Source: Fuscovulum sp.
GTDB taxonomy: Bacteria > Pseudomonadota > Alphaproteobacteria > Rhodobacterales > Rhodobacteraceae
Assembly: GCA_035192965.1 (NCBI GenBank)
Contig: CP136571.1
Location: 2,863,501 to 2,927,500 of the forward strand
Length of the DNA stretch: 64,000 bases
Reading direction: 5' to 3'
Shown: positions 26,232 to 35,215 of the stretch, one piece after another
How the letters are laid out: each line of letters opens with the position of its first letter
Position numbering within the stretch: position 1 is the first letter of the stretch
Made by a program: the position numbers and the translations under genes
Notes under the pieces: generated by a model
Database searches by the model: none
Told to the model about the DNA's origin: nothing
What the model saw: only the letters and a program-made list of their open reading frames with translations

Positions 26232-27868
26232 ACGACCAAATCCAAAAGCAACTGGGCAAGACGCTCTGGAACATCGCCGACACGCTGCGCGGGGCGATGA
26301 ACGCGGACGATTTCCGCGATTACATGCTGTCCTTCCTTTTCCTGCGTTATCTGTCGGACAACTACGAGTTGGCCGCTAGGAAGGAGCTCGGGCGCGACTA
26401 CCCGGATCCCAACACGATCGGCAATAGCGGGCGCTCGCCCCTTTCAGTGTGGTATGCTCAAAACCCCGACGATATTTCGGCTTTTGAAAAGCAGATGCGC
26501 CTCAAGGCGCATTACGTCATCAAGCCGGAGCACCTCTGGACCAGCATCGCCCACATGGCGCGCACCCAGAACGACGATCTGCTGAACACGCTGCAGGCAG
26601 GTTTCAAATATATCGAGAACGAGTCCTTCCAGAGCACGTTCGGGGGGCTTTTCTCGGAAATCAATCTTGGCTCTGAAAAGCTTGGGCGGACCTATGCTGA
26701 TCGCAACGCCAAACTCTGCGCCATCATCACCGAGATCGCCAATGGGCTCGCCGATTTTTCATCCGACGTCGACGCGCTGGGCGATGCTTACGAATATCTG
26801 ATCGGCCAGTTTGCCGCCGGTTCGGGAAAGAAGGCTGGGGAGTTCTATACCCCACAGCAGGTGTCTGACATCCTTTCCGCGATCGTGACGCTAGACAGCC
26901 AGGAACCGGCAACCGGAAAGAAAGAGCGCCTCGCAAGTGTGCTCGACTTCGCGTGCGGCTCCGGTTCGCTGTTGCTGAACGTGCGCAAGCGCATGGGGCC
27001 GCATGGCATCGGGAAGATCTACGGGCAGGAAAAGAACATCACCACTTATAACCTCGCTCGCATGAACATGCTGCTGCACGGCGTGAAAGACACGGAGTTC
27101 GAAATCTACCATGGCGACACGCTGAACAATGACTGGGACATCCTGCGAGAGCTGAACCCTGCCAAAAAACCTTCGTTTGATGCGATCGTGGCCAACCCGC
27201 CCTTCAGCCTCCGTTGGGAGCCGACTGAAGCGATGAGCGACGACGTGAGGTTCAAGAACCATGGGCTGGCGCCTAAGTCAGCCGCAGACTTCGCCTTTCT
27301 CCTGCACGGTTTCCATTACTTGAAGGATGAGGGGGTGATGGCCATCATCCTGCCGCATGGCGTGCTGTTCCGAGGTGGGGCAGAGGAGCGCATCCGCACC
27401 AAACTGCTGAAGGATGGTCACATCGACACCGTGATTGGCCTGCCCGCGAACCTTTTCTATTCGACCGGCATCCCGGTCTGCATCCTCGTGCTGAAGAAGT
27501 GCAAGAAGCCGGATGATGTGCTCTTCATCAACGCGGCCGAGCACTTTGAAAAGGGGAAGCGGCAGAACCGTCTGCGGGAAGGGGCAGATGGCAAGCCGAA
27601 CGACATTCAAAAGATCATCGAGACGTACCAGTTCCGCAAGGAGGAGGACCGCTACTCCAAGCGCGTGAGCATGGAGCACATCGCTGAGGAAGGCTACAAC
27701 CTCAACATCTCCCGATATATCAGCACCGCTGTGGCCGAGGCTGAAATCGATCTCGATGCGACGCAGCAGGAATTGGTCGCGATCGAGGACCAAATTCGGG
27801 AAGCGACGTCGAAGCACAACTCGTTTCTTCGGGAATTAGGGCTTCCAGTTCTTCCAGGGACCGAATGA
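26228..27868 (+). CDS. hsdM: Type I restriction-modification methyltransferase subunit M
   Basis: 546 residues from the ATG at 26228, which overlaps the previous stop; the open frame to 25988 is a shadow. The N-terminal helical domain (KTLWNIADTLRGAMNADDFR) is followed by the N6-adenine methyltransferase core: the GEFYTPQQVSDIL segment, DFACGSGSLL (SAM binding, about 239-248) and NPPF (catalytic, about 322-325). It methylates the target defined by HsdS and is needed for both modification and restriction. The order R-S-nuclease-M differs from the usual R-M-S or M-S-R. Confidence 0.95.
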   Translation: MNDQIQKQLGKTLWNIADTLRGAMNADDFRDYMLSFLFLRYLSDNYELAARKELGRDYPDPNTIGNSGRSPLSVWYAQNPDDISAFEKQMRLKAHYVIKPEHLWTSIAHMARTQNDDLLNTLQAGFKYIENESFQSTFGGLFSEINLGSEKLGRTYADRNAKLCAIITEIANGLADFSSDVDALGDAYEYLIGQFAAGSGKKAGEFYTPQQVSDILSAIVTLDSQEPATGKKERLASVLDFACGSGSLLLNVRKRMGPHGIGKIYGQEKNITTYNLARMNMLLHGVKDTEFEIYHGDTLNNDWDILRELNPAKKPSFDAIVANPPFSLRWEPTEAMSDDVRFKNHGLAPKSAADFAFLLHGFHYLKDEGVMAIILPHGVLFRGGAEERIRTKLLKDGHIDTVIGLPANLFYSTGIPVCILVLKKCKKPDDVLFINAAEHFEKGKRQNRLREGADGKPNDIQKIIETYQFRKEEDRYSKRVSMEHIAEEGYNLNISRYISTAVAEAEIDLDATQQELVAIEDQIREATSKHNSFLRELGLPVLPGTE

Positions 27869-27937
27869 AGTATACCTTTCGGGGTTTCCGCGCTGTCTGA
27901 GCGTCAGAAACACAGCAAAAGTCAGGTCATGTAGAAA

Positions 27938-28516
27938 ATGAATGGGGAGAGCGACCAACAAGACCTGCTGTCTGACCTGTGCGATCTCGATTTGATGCGC
28001 CATCTACTTGCAGATTTGCACGACGGCCTCGACGGAAAAATCACCCGGCTACGCCATCTCGCTGATCTATCGGGCGCGATGGGAAAACGCGGTACGATGA
28101 TATTTGGTGGGCCTGCGGCATACCTCGCTTGGCTAGAGGCGCGAGACTGTTATGTGCACGGGAACTTCGTTGCAACAGTTCTTCTTTGCCAAGGCATGAT
28201 GGAACAGGTGCTAGCTGCGTACCTTCATGCAGGTCTCTTGGTGGATAAAATCCCTGAGCGCATCCAGTTTCGCGAAACCCTGCGCCTTTGCAGGGAGCGG
28301 GATGTGGTTTCAGATAATGACGTTAAGGACTTGGAGCGCCTCATGAGCCTTCGAAATCCGCTTTCCCATTTTCGGCATGTAGACGATGTAAGCAATCTTG
28401 AACGCCGATCTCTCGACGGTGGAGCGCATCCCGATGTGCTGATCCGACGCGATGCAGATTTTGCGATCAGCCTCGCAGCCCGTGTTCTGGCCAAGCCTGC
28501 CTTTCGCCTTGGCTGA
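27938..28516 (+). CDS. Hypothetical protein with HEPN-like RNxxxH motif
   Basis: 192 residues, mostly helical. The segment LMSLRNPLSHFRH contains R139-N-P-L-S-H144, the R-x4-H motif of HEPN RNases and related helical-bundle proteins. The rest (HGNFVATVLLCQGMMEQVLA) fits a helical bundle. It begins 69 bases after hsdM in the same direction and may be part of the restriction cargo. Many HEPN-like folds are not nucleases, so function is open. Confidence 0.6.
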   Translation: MNGESDQQDLLSDLCDLDLMRHLLADLHDGLDGKITRLRHLADLSGAMGKRGTMIFGGPAAYLAWLEARDCYVHGNFVATVLLCQGMMEQVLAAYLHAGLLVDKIPERIQFRETLRLCRERDVVSDNDVKDLERLMSLRNPLSHFRHVDDVSNLERRSLDGGAHPDVLIRRDADFAISLAARVLAKPAFRLG

Positions 28517-28919
28517 TTACCTCCCCCCCCTCCTCTGGTTCCTCCCCGGCCCTGAACGTATGCGGGGGGGCGCAGCGCGGCGGTTCGCTAGCGTGAGGCG
28601 TTTTCACCGGGGAAGCCAGGCGGAAGCCACCTTGCGCGCTGATGCCGGAATTCTTGAGTCAGATCAGCGGCTTGCGGAATCACGATCTGGCCGGGGTGGA
28701 TTCCCGGCGGGAAGCCAGGGAAGCCACCTCCGGGGAAGCCAGGGGGCCAGAAGCCAGAAAGGCAAGCTAATTCGTCAGAAGCTGTTGAATCCGCTTCACT
28801 TTTCCGGTTGACAGACCTGCCCCCATTGACCTACCCCTTGATCATCGAAGAATTGCGCCCGGAGGAAACCCCTCGCGGGCGCTTTTCATTTTCCTCCCCC
28901 ACATCCCGAGCCCCATCCC
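28517..28919. other. 403-base intergenic region with GAAGCCA repeats
   Basis: It lies between the restriction cargo and the ParB-methyltransferase gene. It contains six copies of GAAGCCA at 28612, 28623, 28711, 28720, 28735 and 28750, all on the plus strand and unevenly spaced, and a terminator-like hairpin at 28855-28890. No ORF with coding character was found. Confidence 0.55.
28855..28890 (+). terminator. Terminator-like hairpin before the ParB-methyltransferase gene
   Basis: The stem GCGCCCG (28855-28861) pairs with CGGGCGC (28876-28882), followed by TTTTCATTTT. It could end transcription of the restriction cargo and insulate the late genes. Confidence 0.6.
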
Positions 28920-30182
28920 ATGGACCTCGTCTTTGCGCCGAGCCAAGTTGAGTCTTGGCCGATTGCCCGGCTGCGCCCCTACGCCCGTAATGCCAAGATG
29001 CACGGCGACCACCAGGTGGCGAAGATTGCCGCCAGCATGGCCAAGTTCGGCTGGACCGTTCCCTGCATGGTTGCCGACGACGGCGAGCTGATCGCGGGCC
29101 ACGGCCGGGTGCTTGCGGCCACGTTGCTCGGCCTGACCGAGGTACCGGTAATCCGGCTCAGCCATCTCGACGAGGCGGAACGCCGCGCCTACCGGATCGC
29201 CGACAACAAGTTGACCGAACTGGGCGAATGGGACGAGGCGCTGCTGCGCGACGAGATCGCGGGGCTGCTGGCCGAGGATTTCGACCTGACTCTCTTGGGC
29301 ATCAGTGACGACGATCTGGATGCGCTGCTTCGGGATCCCGAGGCGCCGGGTGGGGACGGCCCGGTCGAGGGCGAGGACGATGTTCCGGAACTTCCCGTCA
29401 CGCCGGTGTCGGTGCCGGGCGATCTCTGGCAGCTGGGCGCGCACCGCCTGATCTGCGGCGACAGCACCGCGGCCGATGTGGTTGGGCGGTTGTTAGGCGA
29501 TGTGCGTCCCCTGCTGATGGTCACCGACCCGCCCTATGGCGTGGAGTACGATCCCTCCTGGCGCAATGCAGCAGGTGCTGCGAAGACCAAGCGCACCGGC
29601 AAGGTGCTGAACGACGACCGTGCCGACTGGCGCGAGGCCTGGGCGCTGTTCCCCGGCGACGTCGCCTATGTGTGGCACGGCGCTCTGCACGCGGCAACTG
29701 TGGCGAACAGCTTGGCGGCCGCGGGCTTCGCGATCCGGTCGCAGATCATCTGGGCCAAGGACCGGCTGGTCCTCAGTCGGGGCGACTACCACTGGCAGCA
29801 CGAACCCTGCTGGTATGCCGTGCGTGCCAAGGGCAAGGGTCACTGGGCGGGGGACCGCAAGCAGACGACACTGTGGGCCATCGCCAACCGGGATCAGGAC
29901 GCCGACACCGTGCACGGCACGCAGAAGCCGGTCGAATGCATGCGGCGGCCGATCCTGAACAACTCCAACCCAGGCCAGGCGGTATATGAACCGTTCATGG
30001 GATCCGGCACCACGCTGATCGCCGCGGAGACGACGGGCCGGGTCTGCTTAGGTGCCGAACTGAACCCAGCCTATGTCGACGTCGCCATCGAACGCTGGCA
30101 ATCGTTTTCCGGCGCCGAGGCAATGCTGGTGGAAACCGGCGAGACCTTTGCCGCCCTGAAAACTAAGCGGCTCGCGGCATGA
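28920..30182 (+). CDS. ParB-domain DNA methyltransferase
   Basis: 420 residues. Residues 12-100 are a ParB/Srx-like nuclease-fold domain (IARLRPYARNAKMHGDHQVA, then GELIAGHGRVLAA). Residues 165-400 are an N6-adenine/N4-cytosine methyltransferase of the beta order: TDPPYGVEY (about 201-209), then a HGTQKPVECMRRPI segment and FMGSGTTLIAAE (about 357-368). Such fusions are common in phages, usually just upstream of the terminase genes. It may modify phage DNA or mark packaging sites. Confidence 0.88.
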   Translation: MDLVFAPSQVESWPIARLRPYARNAKMHGDHQVAKIAASMAKFGWTVPCMVADDGELIAGHGRVLAATLLGLTEVPVIRLSHLDEAERRAYRIADNKLTELGEWDEALLRDEIAGLLAEDFDLTLLGISDDDLDALLRDPEAPGGDGPVEGEDDVPELPVTPVSVPGDLWQLGAHRLICGDSTAADVVGRLLGDVRPLLMVTDPPYGVEYDPSWRNAAGAAKTKRTGKVLNDDRADWREAWALFPGDVAYVWHGALHAATVANSLAAAGFAIRSQIIWAKDRLVLSRGDYHWQHEPCWYAVRAKGKGHWAGDRKQTTLWAIANRDQDADTVHGTQKPVECMRRPILNNSNPGQAVYEPFMGSGTTLIAAETTGRVCLGAELNPAYVDVAIERWQSFSGAEAMLVETGETFAALKTKRLAA

Positions 30183-30204
30183 ACGCGCCTCTTCTGCCCT
30201 GCCG

Positions 30205-30345
30205 GATCGAGCATTAGCCGCTGGCCCGCCTCTACCCCTACGCCCGTTATCCAAGTGGCTCGATGCTGACCAAATCGCAAAGATCACTACCAGCATGGTC
30301 TGGTTCGGATGAACTGTCCCATGCCTCGTGGCGGAGCGAGCCGCG
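30205..30345 (+). pseudogene. Decayed second copy of a ParB-domain N-terminus
   Basis: The bases translate, with in-frame stops and one frameshift, to PLARLYPYAR and then DQIAKITTSM and TVPCLVAER. These line up with PIARLRPYAR, HQVAKIAASM and TVPCMVADD of the intact ParB-methyltransferase just upstream. The rest of the second copy is gone, replaced by the HNH gene. It is a remnant of a tandem duplication or of a related phage gene lost by recombination. Confidence 0.75.
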
Positions 30346-30449
30346 ATTGACCAGTTGGCCCGAACTTGCGAATATTGGTCCGGAAGGAAAATGGGAAATC
30401 GGCCTACCGCCTTCAGTACAGGAATGGTCTAGTTTCCCCGGAGCAGTTG

Positions 30450-31454
30450 ATGCGTAGCCTTTCTCTTTCGTCCCCGCGCAACGGCACAGCCGATCAAATC
30501 CTCGAGGACTTCGAACGCGAGGTCGAGGTCGAATACCGGGGCGAGCGATATCGGGTTCGCGACAATGGTTCTGCGCATCGCCTGCCCCAGAAACGGCAGA
30601 AGACCAGACCGCTCGATGACCAATGGACCTTTGGGCGGCAAGGGTTGTCGACTGGCTACATGTATCTGAGCGGCGTGCCCGTTCATCGGATTGTCTGCTG
30701 GGCGTTTCACGGTGAGCCGCCCACTGACCGTCATGTCGTTGACCACATCGACACGAACAGGGCGAACAATCGACCGGAAAACCTGCGGTGGGTCACCCGC
30801 CTGGAGAACGTGCTACTCAACGAAATCTCTGCTCGGCGCATCGAACTGGTCTACGGTTCGATTGAAGCCTTCTTCGCTGACCCCACCCGGGTCCAAACCG
30901 ATAAGGCGTTTCCTGACATATCCTGGATGCGCACTTTGTCGAAGGACGAGGCTGCAGCCACAAAGGCACGTTTGCAGGAATGGGCGAAGAGTGGCGCTGT
31001 CCCAAGCGGCGGCGCACTGGGCGAGTGGCTTTATGGAACAAGAGAGCGGGCGAGCTATGAACCGCCGCCAGAAGAGTATGAATCGCTGACGCCGTCCGTC
31101 GTGCAAGTAAAATGGAAGGTGCCGACAGAATTCCCTCTTTGTCCGGAGGCAGTCACCGAAGACGCCCTGCAACGCTACGCGGAGAACCTGAAGTTTGGCC
31201 GTGTTTTCGCACGAAACCATATCTACCAGAGTCTGGTCGTGCAGCATGACATGACAGAGGACAGCCTCGTGGTCCTTACGCACGATCCAAGCGATCATGC
31301 GATCAAGGGCTGGGCTGTGGCGCATGTGGGTGTCCGCGGCGAATTCTTCTACCACCGCAGCGAACACCAGTACTTTACCCTCCAGGGGGCCCTCAAGACC
31401 TTCTGTGAACTGACCGGCGAAAGCTACGACGACTGCATGGACGACTACTGCTGA
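30450..31454 (+). CDS. HNH endonuclease-like protein
   Basis: 334 residues from the ATG at 30450 (GGAG a few bases upstream); the frame is open further upstream but that part overlies remnant DNA. The HNH core is VHRIVCWAFHG, VVDHIDTNRANNRPENL (D98-H99, N107) and RWVTRLENVLLN (residues 78-125), as in HNH_3 homing-type enzymes. The C-terminal 200 residues are not recognised. Free-standing HNH proteins beside terminase genes either aid packaging or are mobile homing genes. Its place on a broken ParB copy favours an insertion. Confidence 0.75.
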   Translation: MRSLSLSSPRNGTADQILEDFEREVEVEYRGERYRVRDNGSAHRLPQKRQKTRPLDDQWTFGRQGLSTGYMYLSGVPVHRIVCWAFHGEPPTDRHVVDHIDTNRANNRPENLRWVTRLENVLLNEISARRIELVYGSIEAFFADPTRVQTDKAFPDISWMRTLSKDEAAATKARLQEWAKSGAVPSGGALGEWLYGTRERASYEPPPEEYESLTPSVVQVKWKVPTEFPLCPEAVTEDALQRYAENLKFGRVFARNHIYQSLVVQHDMTEDSLVVLTHDPSDHAIKGWAVAHVGVRGEFFYHRSEHQYFTLQGALKTFCELTGESYDDCMDDYC

Positions 31455-31467
31455 TCCATCAGCTACC

Positions 31468-32028
31468 TCAGGTAAGCCGATACACCGTCCCCCTGCCCTT
31501 CACCTTCTCCGCGGTGATGGGCAGACCCAGCTTCTTCTTCAGCGCCCCCGAAATCGAGCCTCTTACCGTGTGCGCCAACCATCCGGTGGCCTCGACCATC
31601 TCGGCGACCGTCGCGCCTTCGGGGCGCTGGAGCATGGCAATGATCTGCGCCTGCTTAGTGCCAGCACGGGTGGCGACGGGTTTCGCCGAGTCGGTGTCGT
31701 AGGGCGTTTGCGCTGGGAGCGGTTTTGACTTCGCCTTCCGCGCGCGGACGACAGCGCTGGCCACGACCGGTTCGATCCCGATGGCCTCCAGCCCGGTCTC
31801 GGTCGCGATCAGCGTGGTGCCGTGGCCGTCGCCCGTCTCGCGCCACATCGGCTCTCCACGCCGCAGATTGGCCTCAACCTCCTCGAGCCAGGCGCGGGCG
31901 ATCATCTTCCCGACCACCATCTTTGCGGCAGCGCCGACCAGCCCCTCGGGTAGCGGCAGGGCTAGATTGCCGGGCCGTGTCGCGGCACGGGACAGGATCA
32001 GGGACTGGGTGTCAGATAAGTTGGTCAT
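31468..32028 (-). CDS. DUF3489 domain protein
   Basis: 186 residues. The C-terminal part (KQAQIIAMLQRPEGATVAEM, then VEATGWLAHTVRGSISGALK) is the winged-helix-like DUF3489 domain found in alphaproteobacterial phages and plasmids. The N-terminal part (LSDTQSLILSRAATRPGNLA) is a second helical segment with helix-turn-helix character. It is transcribed against the late genes, divergent from the terminase, and may be a regulator. Confidence 0.8.
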   Translation of the reverse strand: MTNLSDTQSLILSRAATRPGNLALPLPEGLVGAAAKMVVGKMIARAWLEEVEANLRRGEPMWRETGDGHGTTLIATETGLEAIGIEPVVASAVVRARKAKSKPLPAQTPYDTDSAKPVATRAGTKQAQIIAMLQRPEGATVAEMVEATGWLAHTVRGSISGALKKKLGLPITAEKVKGRGTVYRLT

Positions 32029-32122
32029 CGGGGCCTCGGGGCGATGTGGCGCGCGCTGTGCGCGCCTTTTACGGAGGCAAGCCCCGTCATCGAACGGGGC
32101 GACCGTCGCGCGTGTTGGCGCG

Positions 32123-32347
32123 TCAGGCAGCGCGCTCGCCTTCCTTGAAGGCGCTGTCAGTGATCTGGCGCAGCAGGCCCGCGTAGTGCCTCAGCGTCCC
32201 GACATGCCCCCAATGGATCTCATCGGGGTGGGTCTCGAAGTGGTCGTCGCTCAAGGCCTTCAGGCGCTCCAGCATGGTGTCGATCTCGGCCTTGGCAGCG
32301 ATGAAGGCGTCGACGGCTTTGTCGTTCTCGGCGGCGCGGCGGGTCAT
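32123..32347 (-). CDS. Small hypothetical protein, helical
   Basis: 74 residues, predicted coiled (DKAVDAFIAAKAEIDTMLER) with a conserved-looking HWGHVGTLRHYAGLLRQI segment. It precedes the DUF3489 gene in the same direction with a 94-base gap that holds GC-rich hairpins. I have met this pair together in Rhodobacterales prophages, but know no function. Confidence 0.65.
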   Translation of the reverse strand: MTRRAAENDKAVDAFIAAKAEIDTMLERLKALSDDHFETHPDEIHWGHVGTLRHYAGLLRQITDSAFKEGERAA

Positions 32348-32462
32348 GGCGGGGTTCCTTGGGTGTGTTGCATCGTTTCCTCGCGATCAGACTCGCTCTG
32401 TCGCGCCCTCTAATCAACAGAATACCAAGCGATATCATCAGCTTGATCGGACTATCTGCGCC

Positions 32463-32999
32463 ATGAAGGGCATGAGCGAACGCGAGTATGCGGCCCACTC
32501 CGGCCTGTCCCGCGGCGGGGTGCAGAAGGCGCGCAAGAATGGGCGGCTGGTGGTTCACGACGACGGGTCGATCAACGCCGCGGCTTCGGATGTGCGGCGG
32601 GCGGAGATGACCGACCCCGACCAGCAGCGCCGCAGTCTGGGTGGGGATGGGCTGGCCAGCGGCCCCGGCGACACGACGTCCTACATCAAGGCGCGCACGG
32701 CACTGACGGTTTACGCGGCGCAGGAACGCCAGCTGGCGGTCCAGAAGAAGAAGGGCACACTGGTCGACCGCGCGCGGGCGGAAACACTGGTGTTCCGCCT
32801 GGCGCGGCAGGAACGGGATGTCTGGGTGACCTGGCCGGGACGGGTGGCCGCACTGATGGCGGCGCAGATCATGGCGGAGGTGGAACGGCAATCCGGGGCA
32901 TCGGTGACGATCGAGAGCGCGATCATGCAGAGGGTGCTGGAAGCCCATGTCCGCGAACAGCTCGACGCCCTCGCCGACCTCCGGGTCTCGCTTGCATGA
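32463..32999 (+). CDS. Terminase small subunit (Nu1-like)
   Basis: 178 residues from the ATG at 32463; upstream in-frame sequence belongs to the divergent promoter region. An N-terminal helix-turn-helix (SEREYAAHSGLSRGGVQKAR) is followed by a helical part (SYIKARTALTVYAAQERQLA), as in lambda Nu1-type DNA recognition subunits. The end overlaps the large subunit by 53 bases. It should bind the packaging site and recruit the large subunit. Confidence 0.82.
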   Translation: MKGMSEREYAAHSGLSRGGVQKARKNGRLVVHDDGSINAAASDVRRAEMTDPDQQRRSLGGDGLASGPGDTTSYIKARTALTVYAAQERQLAVQKKKGTLVDRARAETLVFRLARQERDVWVTWPGRVAALMAAQIMAEVERQSGASVTIESAIMQRVLEAHVREQLDALADLRVSLA

Positions 33000-34998
33000 T
33001 GAGGACTATGGCAACGACCTGACGGCCGACCTCGACCTTGGCTTCGACGGCGCCGAGGACCTGCTGCGGGTCTGGCGGCAGGGACTACGACCCGATCCGA
33101 ACCTGACCGTGTCGGAATGGGCGGATCAGCATCGCTGGCTTTCGTCGCGCGGCGCGGCCGAGCCGGGGCGCTATCGGACCGCCCGCGCACCCTATCTGCG
33201 CGAGATCATGGATGCGCTCTCGCCCGGCCATCCCGCCCAGCGCATCACCTTCATGAAGGCCGCGCAGGTCGGGGCCACCGAGGCCGGTAACAACTGGATC
33301 GGCTTCGTCATCCACCATGCGCCGGGGCCTATGCTGGCGGTGCTGCCGAGTTTGGAACTGGCGAAGCGGACGTCACGGGGCCGTTTGGACCCGCTGATCG
33401 CAGACAGCCCGGCGCTGCGCGAACGGGTAAACCCGGCCCGATCCCGCGATGCGGGCAACTCGATGCTGTCGAAGGAATTCCCCGGCGGCATCCTGGTGCT
33501 GACCGGGGCCAACAGCGCGACCGGCCTGCGGTCGATGCCCGCGCGCTATGTCTTCCTCGACGAGGTCGATGCCTATCCGGCCTCGGCCGACGAGGAAGGC
33601 GATCCGGTCACGCTGGCGGAAGCCCGCACCACCACCTTCTCGCACCGGCGCAAGGTGTTCATGGTCTCGACCCCGACGATCCGTGGGCTGAGCCGGATCG
33701 AGCGGGAGTTCGAGGCTTCCGACCAGCGGCGTTACTTCGTGCCCTGCCCGCATTGCGGCGCGATGCAGTGGCTGCAATTCGACCGCCTGCGCTGGGCGAA
33801 GGGAAAGCCGGAAACGGCCGCCTACCATTGCGAAGCATGCGAACGCCCCATCGCCGAGCACCACAAGACCGAGATGCTGGCCCGCGGCGAATGGCGGGCG
33901 ACGGCGGTTTCCAAGGATCCGAAGGCCATCGGTTTCCACCTCTCGGCGCTTTATTCGCCCTTGGGCTGGAAAAGCTGGTCCGACGTCGCGCGGGAATGGC
34001 TGGCGGCCCAAGGGTCGGACGAGACGCTGCGCGCCGCGCGCAACACGCTGCTTGGCGAGACATGGGTGGAAAGCGGCGATGCGCCGGAATGGCAGCGGCT
34101 GGCGGATCGGCGCGAGGCATGGAAGCCCAGCACCGTGCCGATGGCGGGGCTGTTCCTGACCGCGGGCGTTGACGTCCAGAGGGACCGGATCGAGGTCGAC
34201 ATCTGGGCCTGGGGCCGTGGGCTGGAAAGCTGGCTCGTCGATCACATCGTCATTCCGGGCGGGCCCGACGATCCCGCCGCATGGGACAAGCTGACGGCGC
34301 TGCTTGGTCGGTCGTGGCAACATGCCAACGGCGCCTTCATGACCGTGGCGCGGCTCGGGATCGACACCGGCTATGAAGCAGCGGCGGTCTACGCCTGGTC
34401 GCGCACAGTCGGGTTCGAACAGGTGGCGCCCCTGAAGGGCCTCGAAGGCTTCAACCGGTCGGCGCCGGTCTCGGGCCCGACCTTCGTCGATGCCACCATC
34501 GGCGGCAAACGCCTGCGCCGCGGCGCCCGGCTCTGGTCGGTGGCCACCGCGACCTTCAAGGCTGAGACCTACCGCTTCCTGCGGATCGAACGGCCGAGTG
34601 ACGAAGATCGCGCGCTGGGCATCCTTGATGCGCCAGGGACAGTGCACATCCCAAGCTGGGCCGACACCGAATGGCTGAAACAGCTGGTGGCCGAGCAGCT
34701 GGTCACCATCCGCAACAAGCGGGGCTATGCCCATCAGGAATGGCAGAAGATGCGCGAGCGGAACGAGGCGCTCGACTGCCGGGTCTATGCCCGCGCCGCC
34801 GCGTGGATCCTCGGTGCCGACCGGTGGGACGAGGCGACCTGGCGACGGCTGGAAGCGCAGGCGGGCGTCGAAACGCGCATGCCCGCGGCCGTCGCCGCAG
34901 CGCCTGCACCAACCGATCCGGCGCAGCCCAAGGCCGGAACCCTGACCATGCCACGCCGGAAACGGCGGGCCTACACCCCGAACTTCATGAGGGACTGA
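32947..34998 (+). CDS. Terminase large subunit, GpA family
   Basis: 683 residues of the lambda gpA type. Visible are NLTVSEWADQHRWLSSRGAA (about 38-57), the ATPase region with MKAAQVGATEAGNN (about 103-116), Walker B in YVFLDEVDAYP (about 200), a CPHCGAMQW ... CEAC zinc-binding pair near 270-300, and the nuclease part after 390 (GVDVQRDRIEVDIWAWGRG). It cuts and pumps DNA into the prohead. The stop is shared with the gpW-like start (TGATG). Confidence 0.93.
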   Translation: MSANSSTPSPTSGSRLHDEDYGNDLTADLDLGFDGAEDLLRVWRQGLRPDPNLTVSEWADQHRWLSSRGAAEPGRYRTARAPYLREIMDALSPGHPAQRITFMKAAQVGATEAGNNWIGFVIHHAPGPMLAVLPSLELAKRTSRGRLDPLIADSPALRERVNPARSRDAGNSMLSKEFPGGILVLTGANSATGLRSMPARYVFLDEVDAYPASADEEGDPVTLAEARTTTFSHRRKVFMVSTPTIRGLSRIEREFEASDQRRYFVPCPHCGAMQWLQFDRLRWAKGKPETAAYHCEACERPIAEHHKTEMLARGEWRATAVSKDPKAIGFHLSALYSPLGWKSWSDVAREWLAAQGSDETLRAARNTLLGETWVESGDAPEWQRLADRREAWKPSTVPMAGLFLTAGVDVQRDRIEVDIWAWGRGLESWLVDHIVIPGGPDDPAAWDKLTALLGRSWQHANGAFMTVARLGIDTGYEAAAVYAWSRTVGFEQVAPLKGLEGFNRSAPVSGPTFVDATIGGKRLRRGARLWSVATATFKAETYRFLRIERPSDEDRALGILDAPGTVHIPSWADTEWLKQLVAEQLVTIRNKRGYAHQEWQKMRERNEALDCRVYARAAAWILGADRWDEATWRRLEAQAGVETRMPAAVAAAPAPTDPAQPKAGTLTMPRRKRRAYTPNFMRD

Positions 34999-35213
34999 TG
35001 GACCTGGAACGCATGCAGGCCCTGCTCACAGCGCTGCAAGAAGCCCGCTTCGCCGGGCTGCGCAGCGTCAGCTACGACGGCAAGACGGTAACCTATGGCT
35101 CGGACGCCGAACTGGCGGCGGCCATCCGGGATCTGGAGGCGCGGATTGCAACGGCCAGCGGCACCTCCACCCGCCGCCGTCGTTGGGGCACCGTGGCCAC
35201 GAAGGGTCTGTGA
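34998..35213 (+). CDS. gpW-like head-tail joining protein
   Basis: 71 residues starting in a TGATG overlap with the terminase. MQALLTALQEARFAGLRSVS, YDGKTVTYGS and ELAAAIRDLEARI match the small helical gpW family that plugs the portal after packaging. The size and position between terminase and portal are as in lambda. Confidence 0.82.
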   Translation: MDLERMQALLTALQEARFAGLRSVSYDGKTVTYGSDAELAAAIRDLEARIATASGTSTRRRRWGTVATKGL

Positions 35214-35215
35214 CC

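Noticed and set aside
28612..28756. CRISPR array
   Set aside because: The GAAGCCA repeats are only 7 bases long with irregular spacing, and no cas genes are present.
33373..34734. 453-codon antisense frame over the terminase
   Set aside because: It is a GC-driven shadow rich in Arg, Gly and Pro opposite a clear GpA terminase.
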